A stretch of DNA of 64,000 nt from Kibdelosporangium banguiense (GCF_017876405.1 NZ_JAGINW010000001.1:248001-312000); one strand, 5' to 3'. Shown: positions 50,474 through 60,021, counted from the first letter of the stretch. Notes: generated by a model from the sequence alone, not told the origin. A program made the numbers and translations.

Positions 50474-51421
50474 TCACTTCAGCAGGCGGGTTACCCGGGC
50501 GAGGCGGTCGTGCCACCACTCTGAGCGCTCCTCTGACGCCTCGAAGCCCTCTATGGGCGGCCCTGGCTCGCGCACAGTCAGGTAGCCGTCGACCGGGAGC
50601 AGCGGCTCGGCGACCACATCGCCCGCCAGCAGCGTCAATGTGCCCAGGCCACAGGCGAAGTCGAGCTCGGGCAGGGCCGCGGCCAGCGCGACCTGAGCGG
50701 CCAAGCCAATGCTTGTTTCCAGCGCGGACGAGACCACACACGGCAGTCCACAGGCCTCGGCCACCTGCAGTGCACGCCGCACACCGCCGAGCGGAGTGCA
50801 TTTGATGACGGCGATATCGGCCGCTTCGGCGACCGCGACCTTCAGCGGATCCTCGGCGCGGCGGATCGATTCGTCGGCCGCGATCGGCACGTCGACCCGG
50901 CGGCGGACCTGCGCGAGTTCCTCGATCGTGCGGCACGGCTGTTCGACGTACTCCAAACCGCCCGCTGCCTGCGCCAACGCCCTGATGTTGGTCACCGCGG
51001 TGTCCACGTCCCACGCGGCGTTCGCGTCGACCCGGATCTTTCCGTTGGGACCCAGCGCATGCCGGACCGCCTCCACCCGGTCGAGGTCATCGGACAGGGA
51101 GGTGGGGTGATCGGCGACCTTGACCTTCGCGGTCTGGCAGCCGGACCGCACCGCGATGTCGTGGGCACGTTCCGGCCCGATGGCCGCAATCGTGCAGTTG
51201 ACCGGGATGCGGGTGCGGACCGGCGCCGGCCAGCCTGTGGTGGCCTGCTCGATCGCGGTGGCCAGCCAGGCTGCCGACTCCGCGTCGGAGTATTCGGTGA
51301 ACGGGCAGAATTCGCCCCACCCGGCCGGGCCCTCGATCAGCATGCCCTCGCGCACCGTGATCCCGCGAAACCTGGTGCGCATCGGGATCGAGTAGACCCG
51401 GGTGGCGGCCGGATCAGGCAT
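50474..51421 (-). CDS. menC: o-Succinylbenzoate synthase (enolase superfamily)
   Basis: 315 aa of the short actinobacterial OSBS type, with the N-terminus PMRTRFRGITVREGMLIEGPAGWGEFCPF. Enolase-superfamily residues are visible: AKVKVAD (catalytic Lys pair), VDANAAWD (metal Asp), EQPC (metal Glu), AADES (metal Asp) and IKCTPLGG (second catalytic Lys). The enzyme dehydrates SHCHC to o-succinylbenzoate in menaquinone synthesis; some homologues also racemise N-acylamino acids. The start overlaps the glutathione peroxidase stop by 8 bp. Other men genes are not present in the window. Confidence 0.85.
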   Translation of the reverse strand: MPDPAATRVYSIPMRTRFRGITVREGMLIEGPAGWGEFCPFTEYSDAESAAWLATAIEQATTGWPAPVRTRIPVNCTIAAIGPERAHDIAVRSGCQTAKVKVADHPTSLSDDLDRVEAVRHALGPNGKIRVDANAAWDVDTAVTNIRALAQAAGGLEYVEQPCRTIEELAQVRRRVDVPIAADESIRRAEDPLKVAVAEAADIAVIKCTPLGGVRRALQVAEACGLPCVVSSALETSIGLAAQVALAAALPELDFACGLGTLTLLAGDVVAEPLLPVDGYLTVREPGPPIEGFEASEERSEWWHDRLARVTRLLK

Positions 51422-51890
51422 TCAGCTGCGACTCGATGGCCGAGGTGATCTTCTCGTCGGCCGGCTCGACGGTCGGCCGGAACCGGGCCACGACCTCGCC
51501 CTTGGCCGACAGCAGGAACTTCTCGAAGTTCCACTGCACGTCACCGGCGTTGCCCTCGGCGTCGGCGAACTCTGTCAGCTCCGCGTAAAGCGGGTGCTTG
51601 CCCGGACCGTTGACCTCCAGCTTCTCGGTCATCGGAAAGGTCACGCCGTACGTGGTGGAGCAGAAGGTCTGGATGTCATCGGCAGTCCCGGGCTCCTGGC
51701 CGGCGAACTGGTTGCACGGCACGCCGATCACGGTGAACCCACGCGATCCGTACTGCTGCTGGAGCTGCTCCAGGGCGGTGTACTGCGGCGTCAGCCCGCA
51801 CTTCGAGGCGACATTGACAACCAGCGCGACCTTTCCACCGGTCAGCTCTTCGAGCGTGGTGGCCGTGCCGTCCAAGGTGTTGATCTTCAC
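51414..51890 (-). CDS. Glutathione peroxidase-family thiol peroxidase
   Basis: 158 aa from the GTG at 51890, supported by GGAGACGG upstream. The Cys-type active site NVASKCGLTPQY is present (Cys instead of selenocysteine), along with the GVPCNQFAGQEPG signature with the catalytic Gln, and WNFEKFL with the Trp. Bacterial members usually reduce peroxides with thioredoxin rather than glutathione, and actinobacteria use mycothiol. It is followed by, and overlaps, menC. Confidence 0.92.
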   Translation of the reverse strand: MKINTLDGTATTLEELTGGKVALVVNVASKCGLTPQYTALEQLQQQYGSRGFTVIGVPCNQFAGQEPGTADDIQTFCSTTYGVTFPMTEKLEVNGPGKHPLYAELTEFADAEGNAGDVQWNFEKFLLSAKGEVVARFRPTVEPADEKITSAIESQLNA

Positions 51891-51952
51891 GTACCGTCTC
51901 CGTCCCTTGTGGGTGCCCAGCACGACACTAGAGCACCCACAAGCGGACGAGA

Positions 51953-52804
51953 TCAGAACCTGACCTTCATCAGGTAGTCGTGGCCGCGGGCGGCCGTCAC
52001 CAACGCGACTTTCGGCGTATCATGCTCCACCACGTACTCCCGGATGCCGGATTGGGCATACCGGGCGAAGATCCGCGGGAAGTCGATCGTGCCGTAACCC
52101 AGATCCTCAAAGGACCCGTTGGCGGCCATGTCCTTGACGTGGAACACCGGGAACCGGCCCGGATGACGCTCGAAGTACGCCACCGGGTCGTACCCGGGCT
52201 TGGTGATCCAGTACAGGTCCAGCTCGAAGTTCACGAACCTGGCATCGGTCTGCTCGAGAAGGATGTCGTACAGCACCTTGCCGTCGGCCTTCACGAAGTC
52301 GACGTCATGGTTGTGGAACAAGAACTTCATGCCGGCACTGCGGCACTTGATGCCCCACTCCTGGAACTTCGCCGCCGCGTGCGTGTAGCCGGCGACAGTC
52401 CTCAGTGAACCGGGCAACGAGGGCACCACGACATAGCGAACGCCCAGGATTCGGGCGATCTCCAGCTCCCGCTGGACGTTGGCGTTCATCGCGTCCCAGC
52501 TCGTGTGCGTCAGCACCGCCCGCACACCGCCGATGTCCATCATTTCCCGGAACTTCTCCGGCGTGTGGCCGTAAAGACCGCTCACCCCGACAGTCGCGTA
52601 CCCGATGTCACCGAGTGCACCGAGTGTCCCTTGTGGATCGGTCGCCATGATGTTGCGGACCGTGTACAGCTGGATCCCGATGTGGTCCGGCGGGACGGAG
52701 TGCAGCGGCTCGGCATGAGCCGCCGCACCCGCGACCTGCAGACCACCCGCCACAACCGTGGATCCCATGGCGAACCTGAGGAATCCGCGTCGAGAGGTAG
52801 TCAT
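51953..52804 (-). CDS. Tat-exported sugar phosphate isomerase/epimerase-like TIM-barrel protein
   Basis: 283 aa. It has an N-terminal twin-arginine signal (TSRRGFLRFAMGSTVVAGGL) with an AxA-like cleavage region near residue 31. The mature part is an AP-endonuclease family 2/xylose-isomerase-like barrel (IGIQLYTVRN, FLFHNHDVDF, NFELDLYWITKPG, HVKDMA, YVVEHD), with His/Glu/Asp residues placed to bind a divalent metal. Exported members often sit beside sugar-oxidising enzymes. It lies 11 bp downstream of the ThuA/dehydrogenase gene and is probably the third gene of that operon. Confidence 0.87.
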   Translation of the reverse strand: MTTSRRGFLRFAMGSTVVAGGLQVAGAAAHAEPLHSVPPDHIGIQLYTVRNIMATDPQGTLGALGDIGYATVGVSGLYGHTPEKFREMMDIGGVRAVLTHTSWDAMNANVQRELEIARILGVRYVVVPSLPGSLRTVAGYTHAAAKFQEWGIKCRSAGMKFLFHNHDVDFVKADGKVLYDILLEQTDARFVNFELDLYWITKPGYDPVAYFERHPGRFPVFHVKDMAANGSFEDLGYGTIDFPRIFARYAQSGIREYVVEHDTPKVALVTAARGHDYLMKVRF

Positions 52805-52815
52805 CGTCGATACCC

Positions 52816-55800
52816 CTAGTCAGCAGTGATGGACACCGTGTTCGTGCTGTGCACGCCTGCACTGTCCGTTGTGGTCAGCCGGGCGGTGTAAACGCCCTTC
52901 CTGGCGTACTGATGCGTGACCGACGCACCCGTTCCCGCAGCCGTGTTGTCACCGAAATCCCATGAATATCCAGTGATCGTGCGGCCTGGCGGTGGCGTCA
53001 CCGCCGAGCTGAGCGACACGTTGAGCGGAGCCGTACCGGTGGCCGGTGTCGCTGTGATCACGATCCCGGCAGAGGTTCCGGGTTTGGTCATCCCCTCGCC
53101 GTTGAACTGCAACCAGTCCAGCGACAACAGGTCGGCCTTGTCCGGCGACCAGGCGGGATTCGTGAACACGGCGTACAGCTTCACGGTCCGCCCAGGGTTT
53201 GCCAGCGGCACGGTCGGCGAGATGACGTTGCCGAAGCCACCTGTGTCCGGGATCGTGACCGACCCGAGCAACTGGCCGGTCGGTGAGTCGGCGCGGAACT
53301 CGATCTTGCCGCCGAGCCCGCCGGACGCGGCCCCGACCGTGACCGAGTTGATCTTCGTCAGGTTCACCGGGTCGTACGCCACCCAGTCGCCGTGTTCGAT
53401 CTCGCCGAGCCGCTTGCCCGCCGACGCACCGGTGTTGCTGATCACGACCGGACCGCCCTGCGCACCGCCGATCTCCTCGTAGTGCTCGGCTTCCTTGCGC
53501 TTGGGCTCAAGGACAAGCCGTGCGGAACCGGTCAACGACGGCACACTGCGCGCGCCACCACCGTCGGCGTACTGCACGGCCATTCCGACGTAAAGGTTCT
53601 GCCCCGGACCGTGGCTCGCGCCCTGGTCGGTCTTGAACTCACCCCGGCAGCCCGTCACGTTGTCCATCGGGTGCAGGTGCGCGTCGTGTCCCAACTGGGA
53701 CTGCACAACGACCTTCGTGCAGTCGATCCGGCCGTCCTCGCGGTCGGTCACCCGGATCTCGAACGGGATGGTGTCACCCCACTCGAAGAACCCGCCGTTC
53801 TGCGGCGTCACGATCTTCACCTCGGGCCTGGTGTTGCCCGCGGTGATCACGGTGGCCGCGATGCCGTCCAGGTTGTTCTTGCGGCTCTTGACCGACAGCC
53901 TGGCGTCGAACTGCCCTGGGGTCTCGTAAGTGTGCGTCGGGTTCGCCTCGGTCGAGTCGATGGTCCCGTTGCCGTCGAAGTCCCAGGAGTAGTCGATCGG
54001 TTCGCCGTCGCCACCCGCCGAACCCGCGCTGGAGAACTTGACCGTCAGCGGATAACGCCCGGAGTCCACATCGGTCCGCAGCTTGGCGATCGGCCTGCGG
54101 CCGTTGGCGACGTAGTCGATCCGGTAGATGCCGGAGCCGTCGTTGGTGCCACCCCGGCCGGTCCCGCTGCCGGAACCGAAGTCGATCACGTACATCGAGC
54201 CGTCCGGCCCCATGTGCGCCGAGAACGCCTGGGTCCAGCTGGTGTTGGTGAACACCTTGTTGATCGACTGCAGGTCGCCCTGCCTGACCGCGGGGAACCT
54301 CGGGTTGTTGAAGGCCTGGTCCTGCCGTTGCAGCGAGAAGGCCTTGAAGTACCCACGGGTCAGCTCGAAACCGAACCACTTGCCGTCGTAGTACTCCGGG
54401 AACTTCGTCACCAGCGGGTTGGCCGGGTCGTAGGAGTAGACCGGGCCGGACATCGGACCGCCACCACCGGTTCCGAGCTCAGGGAACTCGGCCGACGCGG
54501 AGTACGCGTACCAGATCGTCGGCGGGTCGGCCTTCGGCAGGTTGCGCAGACCCGTGTTGTTCGGCGAGTCGTTGACCAGGTTGGCGCAGTCGAACTTCGG
54601 CCCGGAGGTGCCGGTCGCGAAGTCGTAGTCGTTGAACGGCGTGTTGTTGCCGATACAGTACGGCCAGCCCTGGTTGCTCGCCTTGGGGATCCGGGCGAAC
54701 TCGACTGTCCCTTCCGGCCCCCTGTTCGGGTTCGCCGAGCGGGCGTCCGGGCCGTAGTCGGCGACCATCAGCGCGTCCGTGGCCGGATCGACGGTGATCC
54801 GGAACGGGTTGCGCATACCCATCACGTAGATCTCGGGCTTGGTCTTCTCGGTGCCGGGCGGGAACAGGTTGCCCGGCGGGATCGTGTAGGTCCCGTTGGG
54901 CTGCGGAGTGATCCGCAGGACCTTGCCGCGGAAGTCGTTGGTGTTGCCCGCGGTTCCCTGGGCGTCCAACGCGCGACGGCCCGGCCGTTCGTCGATCGGC
55001 GCATAGCCGTCGGAGTTGAACGGGTCGGTGTTGTCACCGGTGGCGATGTAGAGGTTGCCGTGCTTGTCGAACTGGATCGAGCCACCCATGTGCGAGTTCG
55101 CGCGGAACTCGTCACGGAAGGTCGGAACCTCCAGCAACCGCTTCTCGCTGGCCATGTCGACCTTGTCGCCGACAACGGTGAACCGCGAGAGGTTCTGGCG
55201 TTTCTCCACCTTGTCGGAGTACAGCAGGTAGATCCAGTTGTTCTGGGCGAAGTTGTTGTCCAGCGCCAGGCCCAGCAGGCCGTCGGACTGGCTGGTCATC
55301 TGCGGGGTGTAGGCGAAGTCCAGCGCGGTGGAGATCTTGAGCGTGCGCTGGTCGAGGATCTTGAGCGCACCGGTGCGCTGGATGTAGAACACCCGCCGGT
55401 CCGGCGCGACCGCGAGCTCGAACGGGTCGGCCAGGCCCTCGGTGATCAGCGGGACCTTCTGGAACATATTGTCCTTGGTGGCCGAGCAATCGCCCTGCTT
55501 GGCGCCTGCGGACCACTCGATCCCACCGAGGATGTGCTTGAGGTACGCCGGGTCGGAGTACCGCGGGATGCCGTGCCCGATCGTGGTGTACCAGGACCGG
55601 CCGCCGTCGTAGTTCTGGCACCACGTGACCGGATGGTCCACGCCCTGGTTGAGACCTTCGATGCCGTCACGCAGTTTGATCTGCGCGAGCGTGTGCACCT
55701 TCCCGGTCGGGTTGATCTTCCAGTTGTACCACTCCTCGCCCTCCAGCTCCCACAGGTCCGGCAGTGCCTGGGTGGAGGGGTGGGCGTGGTCGAGCACCTT

Positions 55801-56262
55801 GACCCGGCCCGGCTGGATCACCGGGTGGAAGTCGAAGATCGCGCCCGCCAGGCCCTCGAACCACTTCCAGTCCCGCTCGCTCGCGGTGGCCGCGTGGATG
55901 CCGGTCCACCCGCCGCCGCGCTGGATGTAGCGCTGGAACGCCGCACGCTGCTCGGCGTTGAGCAGATCGCCGGACTGCGGCGTGGAGTTGGTGTTGTTGA
56001 AGATGATCGCGGCGAACCGGGCGAGGTTGGTGTCGGTGAAGGCGGCCGCGTCCTCGGTCGCCTCCACCGCGAAGTTGTTCTGCTCGCCCAGCTTCTTGAT
56101 CGCGGCGTTGCCCGCCTCGATCGACTCGTGCCGGAAGTTGGTCGTCTTGGAGAACACCAGGACAGAGAACCGCGGCGCCGCCGCGGCTGCCGGCACCCCG
56201 AAGGCCCCGACCAGAAGAAGGACAGCGACGAGCAGTGCCCGCAGGCGCGCGGCGGTTGACAT
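52816..56262 (-). CDS. Secreted ThuA / glucose-sorbosone dehydrogenase / PKD / CBM multidomain protein
   Basis: 1148 aa. Signal peptide at 1-28; ThuA-like (trehalose-utilisation, class I glutamine amidotransferase-like) domain at about 30-245 with FSKTTNFRHESIEAG and GGGWTGIHAA; glucose/sorbosone dehydrogenase beta-propeller at about 270-715 (GLLGLALDNNF, VMGMRNPFRI, NQGWPYC); PKD domain at about 718-795 (YSWDFDGNGTIDS); a beta-domain; CBM6/35-like carbohydrate-binding module at about 920-1055 (EAEHYEEIGG, IEHGDWVAYDPVNL); second PKD at about 1062-1148. This is a known fusion for extracellular sugar processing. It is the middle gene of a three-gene unit. Confidence 0.9.
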   Translation of the reverse strand: MSTAARLRALLVAVLLLVGAFGVPAAAAAPRFSVLVFSKTTNFRHESIEAGNAAIKKLGEQNNFAVEATEDAAAFTDTNLARFAAIIFNNTNSTPQSGDLLNAEQRAAFQRYIQRGGGWTGIHAATASERDWKWFEGLAGAIFDFHPVIQPGRVKVLDHAHPSTQALPDLWELEGEEWYNWKINPTGKVHTLAQIKLRDGIEGLNQGVDHPVTWCQNYDGGRSWYTTIGHGIPRYSDPAYLKHILGGIEWSAGAKQGDCSATKDNMFQKVPLITEGLADPFELAVAPDRRVFYIQRTGALKILDQRTLKISTALDFAYTPQMTSQSDGLLGLALDNNFAQNNWIYLLYSDKVEKRQNLSRFTVVGDKVDMASEKRLLEVPTFRDEFRANSHMGGSIQFDKHGNLYIATGDNTDPFNSDGYAPIDERPGRRALDAQGTAGNTNDFRGKVLRITPQPNGTYTIPPGNLFPPGTEKTKPEIYVMGMRNPFRITVDPATDALMVADYGPDARSANPNRGPEGTVEFARIPKASNQGWPYCIGNNTPFNDYDFATGTSGPKFDCANLVNDSPNNTGLRNLPKADPPTIWYAYSASAEFPELGTGGGGPMSGPVYSYDPANPLVTKFPEYYDGKWFGFELTRGYFKAFSLQRQDQAFNNPRFPAVRQGDLQSINKVFTNTSWTQAFSAHMGPDGSMYVIDFGSGSGTGRGGTNDGSGIYRIDYVANGRRPIAKLRTDVDSGRYPLTVKFSSAGSAGGDGEPIDYSWDFDGNGTIDSTEANPTHTYETPGQFDARLSVKSRKNNLDGIAATVITAGNTRPEVKIVTPQNGGFFEWGDTIPFEIRVTDREDGRIDCTKVVVQSQLGHDAHLHPMDNVTGCRGEFKTDQGASHGPGQNLYVGMAVQYADGGGARSVPSLTGSARLVLEPKRKEAEHYEEIGGAQGGPVVISNTGASAGKRLGEIEHGDWVAYDPVNLTKINSVTVGAASGGLGGKIEFRADSPTGQLLGSVTIPDTGGFGNVISPTVPLANPGRTVKLYAVFTNPAWSPDKADLLSLDWLQFNGEGMTKPGTSAGIVITATPATGTAPLNVSLSSAVTPPPGRTITGYSWDFGDNTAAGTGASVTHQYARKGVYTARLTTTDSAGVHSTNTVSITAD

Positions 56263-56270
56263 GACCTGGC

Positions 56271-57224
56271 CTAGAGAGCTGCCGGTCCTGCGGCCTTGGC
56301 CTCAGCCTTCGCCTCGGAGCGACGCGAGTCCACGTCGGCCCGGTCGTGTGCACCGCCGGCAGCCGACCGTGCGGCGGCAGGAGCCGCGAGGTTGACGAAC
56401 TGGCCGGAAGTGGTTCCCCGGACGCGGTTGTTGGTCCCGGTCGGCGCCGGGTCGTTGTCCACACCACCGAGGTTGCCACGGACGATGTTGTTGCTGACCT
56501 GGACGTCGGCGTGGTTGCCCGACACAGTCAGGTTGCCGTTCCAGTAGGAGGCCTGGTCACAGCCCACAACCGGGCCGTTGCCACCAAGCTGCAGCGAGCC
56601 CTGGTTGCCGGTGTACGTGGCGTTGCCGTAGACCTCACTGGCGCAGAACACCGAGCCGAGCGCGGCGCCGGACACCGAGAGGTTCTTGTCCACAACGGAG
56701 TTCACCAGGTCCACATAGGACACACCGGTGCCGCTGACGTTCCCGTTGAGCTTGGAGTCCTGCGCGAAGACCTCGCCCACACCGGAAGTCAGGTCACCGT
56801 TGACCGTCGCGCCGCTGAGGTACGCGTACGTCCCACGCTCCGGGTGCTGGCTGGACGTCACCCGGATTGCACCGGAAGTGGTGCCGGACAGGAAGAAGCC
56901 GTAACCGTCGGTCGCGGTCAGCGTGCTCTTGAGCTGAGTTCCCTTGGCGTCGAAGAAACCGTCGTCCAGCACGGTGACCGCACCGGTGAACGCGCCACCC
57001 GTGATCACCAGGTTCGCGCCCGCCTCGACGGTCACGGTTCCGGACACGGTCGTCCCGTCCAGGACACAGGACTTGGCCGCGGCGACTCTTAAGTCACCCG
57101 GGACGTTCACCGCCCCAGCTTCCCCCTCACAGTAGGTCGTCAAGCCTGCGCTCGCCGGCATCGCGACGGCGACGGACGCCGAAGCCACAACGGCCGCGAC
57201 GGCCAGAACGGAACGAGCCTTCAT
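56271..57224 (-). CDS. Secreted beta-helix-like repeat protein
   Basis: 317 aa with a signal peptide (MKARSVLAVAAVVASASVAVAM, cleavage near ASA). The mature part consists of short Gly/Val/Asn-rich turns (VSGTVTVEAGANLVITGG, LNGNVSGTGVSYVDL, NGNLTVSGNHADVQVSNNI), as in right-handed beta-helix or polymer-forming cytoskeletal-type repeats. It contains a few Cys (around 32, 53, 196, 222) that could make disulfides. The C-terminal 40 residues are Ala/Glu/Lys/Arg rich and disordered. It has a strong site GGAGGAATTCC before the ATG. It is first in the operon with the ThuA/dehydrogenase gene, 8 bp apart. I do not recognise a characterised family. Confidence 0.75.
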   Translation of the reverse strand: MKARSVLAVAAVVASASVAVAMPASAGLTTYCEGEAGAVNVPGDLRVAAAKSCVLDGTTVSGTVTVEAGANLVITGGAFTGAVTVLDDGFFDAKGTQLKSTLTATDGYGFFLSGTTSGAIRVTSSQHPERGTYAYLSGATVNGDLTSGVGEVFAQDSKLNGNVSGTGVSYVDLVNSVVDKNLSVSGAALGSVFCASEVYGNATYTGNQGSLQLGGNGPVVGCDQASYWNGNLTVSGNHADVQVSNNIVRGNLGGVDNDPAPTGTNNRVRGTTSGQFVNLAAPAAARSAAGGAHDRADVDSRRSEAKAEAKAAGPAAL

Positions 57225-57273
57225 GGAATTCCTCCAGATGCTTTGTGCTCAGTCGACGGGTTCTATCGGCAAT

Positions 57274-58083
57274 TCAGTCAGCACTGGTGGCGGCGCCCAG
57301 CAGATCCCGGATACGGCCGGTGGCCCGGGCGAACTCAGGCGCGGCCATGGTCTTGCCGTAATCGCGGTCCACCGGGAGGTCGACCGCGATCAGTTCGTCC
57401 ACAGTGCCCGGACGAGGCGACATGACCACCACTCGATCGGCCAGATAGACAGCCTCCGGGATCGAGTGGGTGACAAGGAGCACGGTTGTGCTCGTCTCAC
57501 GCCAGATACGGCGCAGTTCGATGTTCATCTGCTCACGGGTGAGCGCGTCCAGCGCACCGAACGGCTCGTCCATCAACAGCACCGGCGGTTTGTGCAGCAG
57601 CGCGCGGCAAAGCGCCACACGCTGTTGCATACCGCCGGAGAGTTCGTGCGGATAGGCGTCCTCGAAGCCGGTCAGACCGGTCATCGCGATCAGCTCGTCC
57701 GTACGTTCGCGTGCCTGCGCGGCCGGCATCTTGCGCATCTCGGCCTGCAGCAGGATGTTGCGGCGGGCCGACCGCCATTCCAGCAATGCGGCCCGTTGGA
57801 ACACATATCCGATGTCACGCCGTGGCCCACGCACGTCCTCGCCGAGCAGCCGCACCCGGCCGGAGGACGGCTTCAGCAGCCCGGACACCAGCTTGAGCAA
57901 AGTGGACTTACCACAGCCCGACGGTCCGACGATGGCGACGAACTCACCCGAGGCGACGCTCAGCGAGACGTCATGCAGCGCCGCGACGTCCTTCTTCTTG
58001 GTACGAAAGCGAACCGCGACGTCTTCGATCTCTACTGTGGTGTCCATATCGGTCTTCGCCAGTGCAGTGCTGCTCGCGGCCAT
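57274..58083 (-). CDS. ABC transporter ATP-binding protein (SsuB/TauB/NMT1-type)
   Basis: 269-aa ATPase with Walker A GPSGCGKST, Q-loop YVFQRAALLEW, signature LSGGMQQR, Walker B VLLMDEPFGALD and the switch His in VTHSIPEA. The sequence type is that of nitrate/sulfonate/taurine/thiamine-precursor importers. It begins 2 bp after the stop of the substrate-binding gene and ends the three-gene transporter operon. Confidence 0.92.
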   Translation of the reverse strand: MAASSTALAKTDMDTTVEIEDVAVRFRTKKKDVAALHDVSLSVASGEFVAIVGPSGCGKSTLLKLVSGLLKPSSGRVRLLGEDVRGPRRDIGYVFQRAALLEWRSARRNILLQAEMRKMPAAQARERTDELIAMTGLTGFEDAYPHELSGGMQQRVALCRALLHKPPVLLMDEPFGALDALTREQMNIELRRIWRETSTTVLLVTHSIPEAVYLADRVVVMSPRPGTVDELIAVDLPVDRDYGKTMAAPEFARATGRIRDLLGAATSAD

Positions 58084-58085
58084 TG

Positions 58086-59105
58086 TTATCCCTTCGGCGC
58101 GAAACTGACGTCCCAGTATGCCGAAGGCTCCTGGGCGTTGGTGATCACACCGGCATCGGCGAACACCTGGATGGTCTTCTTCCAGTCGGCTTCGTCGTTG
58201 ACGCCGGGTGCTTTGCCTGTTGTCGCGTCGGTGTGCAGCAGCTTGACCGTCGCGTTGAACTGCTCGGTCAGCACAGCCTCAGAGGGAAGCTGCTCGGACG
58301 CGCCCTTCATCGCCTGCACCGCAGCGGTCGCATTGCCTTGTGCCGCAGTCCATGCCTCGCTCGTGGCGGCGACCATCCGGGTGACAAGGTCCTTCTTCTC
58401 GGCCAGGTTCTTCTGCGAGGTGAGCAGGCCGTTGGAGAAGAAGCTCAGGCCGTGGTCGGCGAACTTCAGGTAGGAGACCGGCTTGCGGCCCTTCTCCTGG
58501 ATGGTCGGGCCCTGGTCGGTGGCGAAGCCCAGCAGCGCGTCGGTCTGGCCGGACAGCACCGCGGACATCTTTCCGGCCGCGTCGAGGTTCTGCAGCTTCA
58601 CGTCCTCCGGCGTGAGGCCGTTGACTTTGAGGAAGGCGGGGAACGTCTTGCTCAGCGCGTCACCGGCGGTGCTCGCGATGGTCTTGCCCTTGAGGTCCGC
58701 CGGCGTCTTGATGTTCTTCTCCGAGAAGAACTGCACCGCCGACGGCGTGGTCTGCAGGAAGACACCGACGCTCTTGACCTTCATGCCCTGCCCGACACCG
58801 GCCAGCAGGGCGGGCGTGTCCGCCCAGCCGAAGTCGGTCTGCCCGGCCGCCGTGGCCTGGATGGTCTTCTGCGAGCCCTGTCCGGCCTGGATGGTCAGGT
58901 CGATGCCGTGCTTCTCGAAGATCTTCTGCGCCTTGCCGTAGTAGAACGGCGCGTGTTCCCCGTACGGGTACCAGTTCAGCGTGAGGGTCGCCTTGTCGAG
59001 CTGCTTGCCCTCGGGATTGGTCGTGGTGCTGCCCCCGCCGTCACCGCAGCCGGCCAGTGCCAGCACCGGCACTAAGGCGGCGGCGAGGAGCGTACGGAAC
59101 CTCAT
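58086..59105 (-). CDS. ABC transporter substrate-binding lipoprotein (NMT1/THI5-like)
   Basis: About 339 aa from the ATG at 59105 (AGAGGGAG just upstream). It has a lipoprotein signal MRFRTLLAAALVPVLALAGCG with lipobox LAGC. The mature part is an NMT1/THI5-like type II binding fold: LNWYPYGEHAPFYYGKAQKIFEKHGIDLTI, then QTDFGWADTPALL and LKGKTIASTAGDALSKTF. The ligand may be a pyrimidine/thiamine precursor, a sulfonate or an aromatic acid. The LacI operators and the enolase-superfamily enzyme next door argue for a sugar-acid or aromatic catabolic substrate. Confidence 0.88.
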   Translation of the reverse strand: MRFRTLLAAALVPVLALAGCGDGGGSTTTNPEGKQLDKATLTLNWYPYGEHAPFYYGKAQKIFEKHGIDLTIQAGQGSQKTIQATAAGQTDFGWADTPALLAGVGQGMKVKSVGVFLQTTPSAVQFFSEKNIKTPADLKGKTIASTAGDALSKTFPAFLKVNGLTPEDVKLQNLDAAGKMSAVLSGQTDALLGFATDQGPTIQEKGRKPVSYLKFADHGLSFFSNGLLTSQKNLAEKKDLVTRMVAATSEAWTAAQGNATAAVQAMKGASEQLPSEAVLTEQFNATVKLLHTDATTGKAPGVNDEADWKKTIQVFADAGVITNAQEPSAYWDVSFAPKG

Positions 59106-59118
59106 GGGAACTCCCTCT

Positions 59119-59973
59119 TCACAGGCTGGTCGTAGCGGCGTCGATACGGCGGCTGGCGTGCCACGGGAGGACGAAGTACTCGAGCAGCTCGACCAGTGCG
59201 AACAGCACAACGCCGAGCAGCGACATGATGATCAGGCCGGCGAACAGCACCGGCGTGTCGAAGTTGCCGTTGGCCTGTTGGATCACGTAACCCAGGCCCT
59301 CGTTGGCGCCGACGAACTCGCCGACCACCGCGCCGGTGACCGCGAGCGTCGCACCGATCTTCAAGCCGGAGAACAGATGCGGCAGCGATGCCGGCAGCCG
59401 GATCTTGTAGAAGGTCTTGGCCGGACCGGCCCCCATGGTCGCCGACAGCTGCAGCATCTCCGGGTCGACCGACTTCAGTCCGGTCACCATCGAGATCACA
59501 ATGGGGAAGAACGCCATCAGCACCGCGACGACGATCTTGGGCGCGAGGTCGGTGCCCAGCCACACCACGAACAGCGGCGCGATCGCGATCTTGGGAATCA
59601 CCTGTGCGAACAACAGCAACGGATACAGCGTGCGCTCGATGGTCGTCGAGTACACCATGATCACCGCGGTCAGCACACCGATCACGATCGAGATCACGAA
59701 GCCCGCGATGGTCTCCCACGCGGTGACAAGTGTGTTGTCCCAGAAGTAATCGGACTTCTCGGCGATGACGGCGAAGGTGTCGCCGGGCGAGGCGACCAGA
59801 TAGGGCTCGACCAGTTCGGTCGCGGTGACCACCCACCAGGCCACGAACAACAGCGCCAGCAGCGCGACCGGCCGCCAGGCCTGATGGATGATCTTGAGTG
59901 CCCGCTCAGCTGTGCTGGGGCGGTCGCGCTCGGCCACCCCCGCCGGCGCCACCTGCGCGCTCTCTACCGCCAT
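59119..59973 (-). CDS. ABC transporter permease (BPD transport system inner membrane component)
   Basis: 284 aa with about six membrane helices and the permease EAA-type loop (ATMGAGPAKTFYKIRLPASLPHLFSGLKIGATLAVTGAVVGEF is the hallmark region). The N-terminal 25 residues are cytoplasmic. It is the first gene of the transporter operon, directly behind the operator/promoter region, and ends 13 bp before the lipoprotein gene. Confidence 0.9.
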   Translation of the reverse strand: MAVESAQVAPAGVAERDRPSTAERALKIIHQAWRPVALLALLFVAWWVVTATELVEPYLVASPGDTFAVIAEKSDYFWDNTLVTAWETIAGFVISIVIGVLTAVIMVYSTTIERTLYPLLLFAQVIPKIAIAPLFVVWLGTDLAPKIVVAVLMAFFPIVISMVTGLKSVDPEMLQLSATMGAGPAKTFYKIRLPASLPHLFSGLKIGATLAVTGAVVGEFVGANEGLGYVIQQANGNFDTPVLFAGLIIMSLLGVVLFALVELLEYFVLPWHASRRIDAATTSL

Positions 59974-60007
59974 GCCCCTCCGCCTTCCCGTCAGGGAATC
60001 CTCGTAC

Positions 60008-60021
60008 GTGAAAGCGCTTAC
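60008..60021. promoter_or_regulatory. LacI-type operator, copy 3 (imperfect)
   Basis: GTGAAAGCGCTTAC matches the AAAGCGCTT core of the two perfect copies and lies 35 bp upstream of the permease start. It could allow looping with the tandem pair about 50 bp away. Confidence 0.6.

Noticed and set aside
53392..56259. 955-aa open frame on the plus strand
   Set aside because: Shadow of the ThuA/dehydrogenase gene; Arg/Val-rich composition typical of antisense frames.
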